A DNA stretch of 64,000 nt, taken from NCBI GenBank assembly GCA_026168455.1, contig CM047425.1:89407580-89471579 (forward strand), in the 5' to 3' direction. Below, piece after piece: positions 51,187 through 64,000 of this stretch (its first letter is position 1; every line of letters begins with the position of its first letter). Both the position numbers and the translations under genes were made by a program. Below the pieces are notes generated by a model. The model ran no database searches, had not been told where the DNA came from, and worked only from the letters and a program-made list of their open reading frames with translations. The DNA comes from Theocolax elegans. Lineage: Eukaryota; Arthropoda; Insecta; Hymenoptera; Cerocephalidae.

Positions 51187-52735
51187 ATGAAGTCCTATTT
51201 CATTTATTTTTGTGTTACACTCTTTGCCGTTGATTTTGTCAAAGTGAGTGTTGTGGATAAAATATACAATTTATATATATACATATAATTATGTTGTTTT
51301 ATATATATTTTATTTATTTATTTATTTTTTAATTATATCTATTGGATTGTTATATTTAAGGTAAAATAGTATCAAAGTTAGTTTAATTTTTGTAATAAAA
51401 CAAACATGATATTTGAATTTACCGCCAAAATGTTACACAAATTTATATTATAGTAATTGTTTATTATATATAAAAAATAAAAGACAATTAAATATTGTGT
51501 TATAAAAATGAATAGAAAAATTTAATTTTTCAAATTCATTCGAATACGAGGACAGCATATTGGGCATATTTAAAGAAATAAAAAGGATTTCTAAATAATC
51601 GACTAATCGTAGCAATAGCAATGTAGTTTTTAAGTATTCTTAGGTAAAATATTAACAATTGATAAAAATAAGAAGTATAACATAAAAATTGATTTGATTA
51701 CAGAGCGAAGTGCTACCTTATCCCGGTGACTGTACGAAGTACCAACTGTGCGATGTCAGTGGTTGTTTCGTGTTCAATTGCGGTGCCGGTACCGAATTCA
51801 ACCCTCTGATAAACGTATGCGATTACCCGCTCGCTGATCGCGGCTCTTGCGAAAGTTGGGTGCAAACAGCCGCGAACATCGCAGCGAAAGGTAATTGCCC
51901 AGGCAACTGCCCTGGCAGTTCCGGAGGATCAGGATCGTACGCCGGTAACCAAGGTCAAGGTGGCACTGGTTATCCTGGAAACCAAGGAGCCACTGGAGCG
52001 TATCAGGCAAAACCAAATCCTGGAGCTGGATATCAAGGGAACCAAGGATCCGTTGGTGGAACGTATCAAATTAAACAAAATCCGAGTGCTGGTTATAATC
52101 CTGGTCATCAAGGAGGTACGGGAGGTTACCAACCTAGGCCGAACCCCGGCACAGGCTATCAACCGGTAAATCAAGGATCTCCCGGAGGTTATCAGCCAAA
52201 ACCAAATCCTGGTGCCGGATATCCCGGAAATCAAGGATCCGGTGCTGGTTGTGCAGGAAATCAGTGCACAAAAACGAATGTTGGCTCTGCCACTTATCCT
52301 GGAAGCCAAGCGCACGGTCCGGTATATCCGGGAAATCAACAAGGTTCTGTCTCTGGTTATCCGGGTAGTCAAGGACCCGTTGCCGGTTGCACGGGTATCC
52401 ACTGCCAAGGTAAACAAAACCCTGGCACCTCGATTTTCCCAGGCAACCAAGTCTCTGGTACCGGTTACCCAGGAACTCAAGGATCCGGGGCTGGATGCAC
52501 GGGCAACAGGTGTCAGACTAAACAGAATCCGGGAGCTGGAGGTTATCAACAAAATCAACAGCATCAACAGCCTCAACAGCATCAACAACAACATCAACAT
52601 CATCAACAACAACATCAGCAATCCGATAATGATTGGAACGAGGATGATTACAACGATGACGATGGCCAACAACATCAACAGCAACAGCAAGTTGTACAAA
52701 AATCAATTCCCAAAACCTCAAATACCGTATGCTAA
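51187..52735 (+). CDS. Secreted CBM14 (peritrophin-A) protein with Gly/Pro/Gln repeats
   Basis: Exons 51187-51243 and 51704-52735 give 362 residues. Exon 1 encodes exactly a signal peptide (MKSYFIYFCVTLFAVDFVK), a split common in cuticle and peritrophic-matrix genes. Residues about 20-75 form one chitin-binding type-2 domain with six cysteines and aromatic positions (YPGDCTKYQLCD ... GTEFNPLINVCDYP). Then about 190 residues of imperfect repeats follow, built on GYPGNQGSGAG and KPNPGAGYQ. Three of these repeats carry a Cys pair of form GC-x4-C (GCAGNQC, GCTGIHC, GCTGNRC). The C-terminus is His/Gln-rich, followed by an Asp/Asn/Glu patch and a second Gln run. It is likely an extracellular chitin-associated matrix protein. 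Whether it is cuticular or gut-specific cannot be told. Confidence 0.87.
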
Positions 52736-52843
52736 TTGTCGTGTACAGATTAAGTAAAGAGAGACGAAGACGGAACGCGGTTTTTCTTTTTTTTATAATA
52801 CACTTAATTTTATCATTTTTACAATTATTGTATAAAATATGTA

Positions 52844-52849
52844 AATAAA
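52844..52849 (+). terminator. Polyadenylation signal of the CBM14 gene
   Basis: AATAAA 108 bp after the stop codon, in an AT-rich setting. Confidence 0.5.
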
Positions 52850-52879
52850 TTATTGCTATTTTTAAGACTATCCTTGCAT

Positions 52880-55635
52880 TGTTGATACCATTTCCTACAT
52901 ATGGCAAAATACAAAATTACATACATATGGCAAAATCCTTGCAAAATCATGGATTCTGCTCATTAGCCACGATTTTGCCAAGATATTGCAATGAAAAATT
53001 TTGCCATGCTTTTCACATGAATTTTTTTTCTACGCGGGTCAGTACCTTAAAATTAATTAGTCAACTATAGTTCCAATAATTATAGTACGAAATAACTTTT
53101 CCGTACATTTATTTCCAATCTGATTCGCTATATATCTATAAATATATAGAATAAAATATATCAAATTAAATGAAATTACATGTATTTCTACTAGATATAT
53201 AATTATTGTGAATTCTAAAAACTATTTTTTAAATACTTCCTTGATCCTATACAATGATATTATAATCGAGTTTCGTTTGCATCTAATTATCTGTATTTTT
53301 ATAAATCCATTACTCCTACTCTACAGTGGTAAATAAAGATATAGCTTTTTAAAAAACAAGAAATTTTTATTTCTACGTAAAAAACATCAAGAACAAAAGC
53401 TTGATTTATAAATAGCACAGAACAAATAAATTTATTTGTCAATTTATGTAACGTTACGCCGTCTGCATGCATCACCTATTTTTTTAAAAACCATTGCTAT
53501 AGTCGACAGACACATATCGTATTATTAAAAACAATTAGTCAAAATTCTCACTAGTCAAAATAGAGCGAGTCAAGTATGCGACCTTTCCGATTTCTCAATA
53601 TATTTATCAACAAAAACGTTCGTTTTATTCGTTATTTCTACATATATGAGATGTAAAAATAAGAGATAGATAACAATAACTAGTTTAATATTGCACGGTA
53701 TATATAAATAAAATTAATCTCTTAATTGAGTTAAAACATTACAAATGCATTATTGCTTTTTATATAACTTAAGAATTAAGAAAGACAACGGTTGTAAATA
53801 CAGTTTTTCTTAAAAAAAAAATAAATAAACATCGTGTAACATAATCAAAAGGAGCGGTCGTGCCTGACCCTGACGCTCGTATAGGATACTATATATTTTT
53901 TTATTATTTTCTATTAATATGTTTAAAAAGTAAGAATATCACGTAGCTTTGGTATTAAACATTTAATAAGTATAACTTAATCTTGAGTATTATTCTCAAT
54001 AGTATATATAATTATAGTTTTCTTTAAAATCGTTTTGCGCGTTGTATTACATTATAAATAATAACAATAACATATCCTATAACGAATATAAGCAAGTGAA
54101 TCATCTTGTGTAAAGTCATATAATTGCTTTAATTATGGATGTAAAATAAAAAAACAGGGAAAGTGAGGTATCGTAGATTTCATAAAAATAAATAGTATAT
54201 ATAATAAACGGTTATGAAAAGAAAATAAATACGAAGAGTGCAAGTTAGCTGTATACAAGGCTTACGCGCCCTTTGATATTAAGATATTTATTTAACACGG
54301 GGTTTATAAAATGTATATAGAGTCTCGTATAAAGTTTGTAACAAATGTGATATTCCTGGCGGACGGCGGTTGACTATATACCTATTAGATTGTCAATGCA
54401 CGAAAATAATAGCGATCGGTATACCTAAGTATAGAATAATATTTACGATCTAAGGTTGATAGTGTTGATACGGGCGCAAAGAAACGATACAATTATATAT
54501 AGATAATACCTATATAGATGGGCGCGATGAAACGATCTCGCGGTGCGAATTGCGATCAAGTGGGAGCCTGGGACTTAGGAGGTATAGGTAGACATTTAAA
54601 TGCATACGCCCGCCGTCGACCGAGCGAACACCTGGATTGACCTGTTGTACCTTGTAGCTCTTTGTTATCGATGGAGCGCGTGTATATGTGTATACAAGTC
54701 AAGTCTCACGCGCGGTGCCGCGATTTGTCCGAAAAGCGCGATAGGAGTTAATTGCCGTTCAACGATGCATTGTCGCATCGTGGCGGTATTTTGGCAAAGT
54801 GAAGGGGGAAAGAGAAAGAGAGAACGACGAGAGAGTCGTGCCTGTCGAGCTGCGCCAGCAGCAGCAACAGCAGCGACGACGACGACGAGTAGTTGAGAAC
54901 AACCGATATTCGTTTATATCCGTGTAAAATTACTATTATGTAGGTATATATACATGTATACACGTATATACACCTATAGACCGGAGAAGGACAACAAAAC
55001 GAAGCGCATCCTTCGATTGGAGCGCATACATGCTCGGATTACTATCCAGCACGAATATAAATGCTGATCTCAGACGGTGCCCGGGGCAAACTGTATATAC
55101 AACGACGTGGTGTGCAACCAACCCGCTCACGGGAGTTATATATTGTGTACGGTATACCTATATACTGCCTATACACCTGAAGGGCGAGTGCCGTTTTGTA
55201 ATGCCGGAACACCGTGACGCACGATCTTCGACACCGTAGATTTCACACATTTTTTATTCTCATTTTGACGCCCGTTCGTTAGCCCCAAAGGAGATACGTT
55301 TTATTACGAGGACCAGCCGGATTTTTAAAACGTACGATATATTTATTTACTTGAATACCTGCCAACTATCTTGTACTATTGTGTTATTTATATTATACGA
55401 TTTCCTACTTTTTTCCAACATTCGATTTTTATCCATCTGGTGGTCTTCAAAAACGCTGATATACAATATAGTGCTTTTATTTCTATTAATTGATGGGTAA
55501 TTGTCAATTCTTTTATTGGAGGACAAGACACGCTGCTGATATGAACCATTATTCGTGCTGTGATTTTTTGTTTTTAACTGGGGACTAAATTTTTATGCAT
55601 CATAAATTAGACCTCAAAAATATTGTTTCGCAAGA
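52880..55635. other. Intergenic region and probable FER promoter/leader
   Basis: AT-rich to about 54,330, with two copies of ACATATGGCAAAAT near 52,896 and 52,921. GC and CpG then rise between 54,350 and 55,310, including a CAG/ACG-rich patch at 54,850-54,890. This is the likely FER promoter and leader region. Frames here (54,600-54,896 and 55,030-55,239) are unlike any family I know and contain microsatellite-derived runs, so I call no gene. Confidence 0.45.
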
Positions 55636-60071
<4,436 letters not shown>

Positions 60072-60234
60072 TTGAATGATCATTACAAATACTTTGAGTA
60101 ATAACAAAAGAATATTGAAATGGCTAACGAGCGTATTTGTTGTGCATTTAATGATTCTTTTAAAATCATATGATCGCACGAATCACAGTATTTTTTTACG
60201 TCTTATGTGGCAGTATTTCAAATGCTAATCGTGC

Positions 60235-60240
60235 AATAAA
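60235..60240 (+). terminator. Polyadenylation signal of FER
   Basis: AATAAA 164 bp downstream of the FER stop codon. Confidence 0.5.
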
Positions 60241-60908
60241 TTAATGCTGAAACTTTAAGAGATGAAAATCTCAGATGCTGTTCTTTAAGGAACATCGTGT
60301 TTGTCAAGCGAAGTATTATAATAATATTAGGATTCATTATATGTGTTTTGAACTATTTAGAGTATTTTATCGAGTCGTTTGTATTGTTTTTGCCATTCTT
60401 TATGTATATGAAAGTTATGTGAAGTGCAAAAATCGACTTTGTACGAAACTGATATAGTGTAAATTTTATTTGTTTTCTTTTTAAATTGAGCTGTAATTTC
60501 CATTTGTACACTAAAACTTATTCATAATTTAATGAGCACTAAACTTGATTAAAAAAATTTTAATTATCAATCATCAATCAATTTCCAAATAATTTTTTAC
60601 TTATATAAATTTTACTTTTATTCAAACTATGTCAATATTTTAATACTCATGACTGTTATTGTTTACACTTGGAAACAAAATGCGTATGAAACTTTATAAT
60701 AATAATTCGTTTGAAAATATCTGTATAAAAATATACATATATGTACATCACTTTTTAAAACTTACATTATTTAAAACCTAAACCATATTTTAAACCCCTT
60801 ACTTATAAATTATTACACAATAAATTAATTATATATTAGTTAAAAATTTTATAAATTTTAATTATAATAAATCTTCTTAAATACAAATATATTCGAAATA
60901 TAAAATAT

Positions 60909-60914
60909 TTTATT
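60909..60914 (-). terminator. Candidate polyadenylation signal of eIF2B-alpha
   Basis: TTTATT on the plus strand, so AATAAA on the minus strand, about 12 bp past the stop codon. Such closeness implies a very short 3' UTR, or use of a more distal signal. Confidence 0.35.
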
Positions 60915-60925
60915 CCCTATTTTTA

Positions 60926-62405
60926 TTAAAGATAAAGCTTTATTAGCTCGTCACTAACTGCTGATGGAGTCAATATTCCAAGATCTGTAAAAAGAAGACT
61001 GATGTATTGAGGAGGTGTGTAGTCAACTAATGGATGTTCTTTTCGTAAATCTTTCCTTAAAGTACTGGATGTATACTGAAAATAAAATAAGTTACAAGTT
61101 TTATATAAATAATATCTATAAAAATATTATCAAATTAAATAAACTTGTATGTTATTTCTAGAATATATTTTAAACAGTTTACTTTACTTACTTTAAATTC
61201 ATCAGGAAGATCCACTTGATTCAATGGATAAATTCTTGCAAATTTAAAACTTTCAGTAAGCACATAAAGTGGTTTTTTCATTTCTTTTGCACAAATAGCC
61301 ATAGTGTAAGTTCCAACCTTTAAGAATAAATAGTTATATAGTAATTATTATTTAAGAATATATTTAATTTTATAATTTTATATATCTTACTTTATTAATA
61401 ATACCACCACTTTCAGCGACTCCTTCTGCTCCAACCATGACCATGTCAACCTGTTCCATTATGTAACCCATAGATGAATCTAATATTAATGTACAAGAAA
61501 TACCAAGGTCTTGAAGATTTTTAAGCATTTCTATCCTATATTAAAGATTATACATTAATACAACAAACAATTAGATTAAATTTTACATGTTTAACAAAAC
61601 TTTATAGTTTTAAAAAGAAATATTATTCTTACCCACTACTATCTGGAGAAGATTGAGTGACATATACTTCAAAAATTTTATTGTTAGCCGCTGCTTCCTT
61701 CATTGTTTGCAAGACAACTCTAGATCTAGAGTGTATTAAAATTTTCTGTTTTGTATAATAATAATAAAATTAAGGTTATTATAAAAAACATTATAATATG
61801 ATTTTAAATATCTCAATACTGTACCGATCCATCTGTGATAAAACTGGATGCTAATTTGGCAATTTTTCCTCTTGCAGCTATTAATTTTTCATAAAATATT
61901 TTGCCTCTTTGCAACATAATCTTTTTACACTCTGCAAATGACTAAAAATAAATGTGTAACATTAGATTAATTTAAAAAAAAAAATTTAATGTGTAAGTTA
62001 GAAAATTTACTGGTGTGTCAAGAGTAGCTAGAGTAATAAATCTCAAGAAAAGTTCACTCCCAGAAGCAATAGCTGTCACAGGATGATCAGTTAATCGCAT
62101 TGCATCTACAGCATTTTGAAGGCAATATCGTAATTCTTGTACTGTTTCAGCTGTAATTTACACATATCAATATTAACAAAAGAAAGTAGTTAGTTGTTTC
62201 ATATAACAGTTTCTAAAACTTACATTTAGATCTCTCTAAAACTTTTAATAATGTACAAATAGCAGCCATACCAGCAGAAATGTCTTTTTCATTTCCAATA
62301 ATGTTATTGAAATATTTACAAATTTCTACAAACATCAATAAATAAATTAGTACAAAATAATATATAAATTGTATGTAAGAAAATATATTTACCTTCTTTT
62401 TCCAT
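60926..62405 (-). CDS. EIF2B1: Translation initiation factor eIF2B subunit alpha
   Basis: Minus-strand exons in order: 62405-62393, 62325-62224, 62150-62011, 61941-61825, 61745-61633, 61535-61391, 61317-61192 and 61075-60926. They give 301 residues, the usual length for this subunit (vertebrate about 305). eIF2B is the guanine-nucleotide exchange factor for eIF2. The alpha subunit is regulatory and senses phosphorylated eIF2-alpha in the integrated stress response. Recognisable blocks are [16 protein letters not shown] near the N-terminus, [20 protein letters not shown] in the middle, and [30 protein letters not shown] and the C-terminal [19 protein letters not shown]. The first coding exon has only 13 coding bases. 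All junctions are GT..AG and in frame. Confidence 0.97.
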
Positions 62406-62844
62406 TTTCGCTGTACAGATTGTTAAACTTGCAGAATAGTAAACATGCTTCAGGATTTCTTTCTTTCCTTTATATTATTATTATATAGGTTATAAACTTC
62501 TACTTGTCCAAAATTGTAGTACGATTTTAGAAGAATTGTACCAATCAAAATAATGAACTTCACTTAGAAAGAAAATTATTTTGATAATCTCGATAAGTTT
62601 TATACCCTATGACCAAAGCAGATGACAGCTGAACAGCTTTTGTAACATAACCTCAATGAAAGTCAACAAAACTCAGCTGACAAGAAGGGGTGCGTATATC
62701 TGCGCAAAGAAGAAAAATGGTGTCCTAACAGTAAATTCTTCAACAATGATTACGTTTTAACGCAAATACCAGTATTATTTGCTTTCATGTAGACAGTAGT
62801 TACATATTTTTTCAGTTTTATCGTTAAATTATTATTGTTGCAGT
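62406..62844. promoter_or_regulatory. Bidirectional promoter region, eIF2B-alpha and ADAM17
   Basis: The two start codons lie 439 bp apart and diverge, so this stretch must hold both leaders and both promoters. It contains ATAACCTCAA at 62,647-62,656. A leader intron for ADAM17 cannot be excluded: TTATTGTTGCAG at 62,832-62,843 is acceptor-like, one base before the ATG. Confidence 0.6.
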
Positions 62845-64000
62845 ATGAGAAGCCATATTTTTTACATGGTTTTCATTTGCATTACCATTACTAGTTTTCA
62901 TTTTTCAGGTTAGTCAAATGAAAAGAATAATATTAATTGTCAAATTTGGTCTTTTTGTATACATCATATATTTTTCATTTACAGTTGCTCTTCACAGAAA
63001 TCTTAAATATTATGAGACTCTAAATGCTTTAAATTTTGAGCATAGGGTAGTTAAAAGAGGTACTCAACACAGTAATCATCCTTACAATAAAATAAGTGAA
63101 CTTGATTTTTATACTCATGGAAAGTAAGTAAAATATTTCTATAAAATACATTATTGTAACATATTATAATTGAATACAATTATTATTTTCTTAGACATTT
63201 TCGATTAATATTAACACCTCGAAAAGAAGTGATACATTCCAAATTTAAAGCATACGAAGTGGATGGAGATGGACAAGAAAAAACAATTCATTTAGGTATG
63301 TATTGTAAACTACATAAACAATATATACAAATGCTTTAAACTTATTATACTACAATAAAATTTTAGATCATGAAAATTTTTTCCATGGTCGGGTATTTGG
63401 TGAAACTGATTCACATGTCCAAGTACATATTGATGATGGCATGTTAACAGGAAGTATCAACCTTCCTGATGAAACGTACCACATTGAAGTAAGTAAACTA
63501 TATTTCGAGTAAATACATTTATGTAAAAAACTAGTGAAATATTTTAATAATTTGATAATATTTATTATATAGCCATCTTGGAGGCATCTTCCTCATTTAG
63601 ATAATAAAACAATGATTGTATATAAAGCTTCTGATGTAAAATTAAGTTGGGAACATTATCAGGATGGGGAAGGTCATACACATGGTGCTCCAAAAACCTG
63701 TGGATATGTTAAAGAAGGAGAAGAGTTAAATGAAAAATTTACAAACAAAGACAGTTTATATAATATTGAAAAATATAATAATAGAACAAAAAGGCAAACA
63801 GAAACTTATGAATATACTCCAACTAAAACAAGATGTCCTTTACTTTTAGTAGCAGATTACAGATTTTACCAAGAAATGGGTGCCAGTAGTACTAAAACTA
63901 CTATTAATTATTTGGTAATGTTATGTAATATTATACAACTTTGTAGGACTATAGTTAAACTTAACATATATAATTTATTTTACAGATTAGTTTAATAGAC
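62845..64000 (+). CDS. ADAM17: ADAM17 (TACE) metalloprotease, 5' part, truncated by window end
   Basis: Exons 62845-62908, 62985-63123, 63195-63295, 63367-63488, 63573-63914 and 63986 onward, in frame to the window edge. The visible part is a signal peptide ([18 protein letters not shown]), the full prodomain and the start of the catalytic domain. The cysteine-switch motif [12 protein letters not shown] marks the latency segment, followed by a furin-type NNRTKRQ cleavage site and the first catalytic-domain strand [16 protein letters not shown]. These features, especially the PKxCGY switch with the VADYRFY strand, point to ADAM17 rather than ADAM10/Kuzbanian. The family sheds membrane-bound ligands and receptors. 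The HExxH zinc site lies beyond the window. Confidence 0.94.

Larger units (their letters stand above)
60072..60925. other. Tail-to-tail intergenic region of FER and eIF2B-alpha
   Basis: 854 bp holding the two 3' UTRs. AATAAA at 60,235-60,240 probably serves FER. On the minus strand AATAAA at 60,909-60,914 lies just past the eIF2B-alpha stop. The frame at 60,275-60,457 is not convincing. Confidence 0.6.

Noticed and set aside
51929..52699. 256-residue minus-strand frame antisense to the CBM14 gene
   Set aside because: Its Leu/Ile/Arg composition is a mirror of the Gly/Pro/Gln repeats on the plus strand. There is no domain, and the plus strand has a signal peptide and a CBM14 domain.
54600..55239. 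Plus-strand frames in the GC-rich region before FER
   Set aside because: Low-complexity Ala/Thr and microsatellite-derived peptides with no link to the FER coding start.

Overview
The window is animal nuclear DNA, very AT-rich, with genes split by short introns that follow GT..AG rules. It is most likely from an insect, and I favour Hymenoptera. Insect-type architecture (compact introns, a CBM14 chitin-binding protein) occurs together with a DNA-PKcs gene that Drosophila lacks. The species cannot be read from the sequence.

Layout. Bases 1-14,257 hold no convincing protein gene. AT-rich stretches alternate with CpG-rich, microsatellite-rich islands, and at 5,347-6,550 there is a nested palindromic foldback element. 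This is probably the upstream and leader territory of the next gene. 14,349-25,372 (+) encodes a two-exon, 3,455-residue C2H2 zinc-finger protein. 27,827-45,410 (+) is a 23-exon PIKK gene identified as DNA-PKcs (PRKDC). Its intron 15 carries a complete antisense gene, holocytochrome c synthase (HCCS, 39,596-40,369). 45,687-47,603 (+) is COX18, a mitochondrial Oxa1-family insertase. 51,187-52,735 (+) is a secreted CBM14 protein with Gly/Pro/Gln-rich repeats. 55,636-60,071 (+) is the FER/FPS tyrosine kinase (F-BAR, SH2, kinase). 60,926-62,405 (-) is eIF2B subunit alpha, tail-to-tail with FER. 62,845-64,000 (+) is the 5' part of ADAM17 (TACE), head-to-head with eIF2B-alpha across 439 bp and cut by the window end.

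These are independent eukaryotic genes, not an operon. HCCS and COX18 both serve the mitochondrial respiratory chain (cytochrome c haem attachment and Cox2 export) and flank the 3' half of DNA-PKcs, but nothing here shows co-regulation.

Most notable observations. (1) The DNA-PKcs-like protein keeps the kinase fold and the FATC tail but has lost the catalytic-loop His and metal-binding Asn and has DFA in place of DFG. (2) The same protein has a shortened linker without S/TQ sites where vertebrate DNA-PKcs carries its main autophosphorylation cluster. (3) A foldback element with near-identical arms, subterminal repeats and a 16-bp flanking direct repeat contains further palindromes. (4) An upstream ORF ends in an ATGA overlap with the start codon of the giant zinc-finger gene. 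(5) A degenerate basic motif recurs through that protein.
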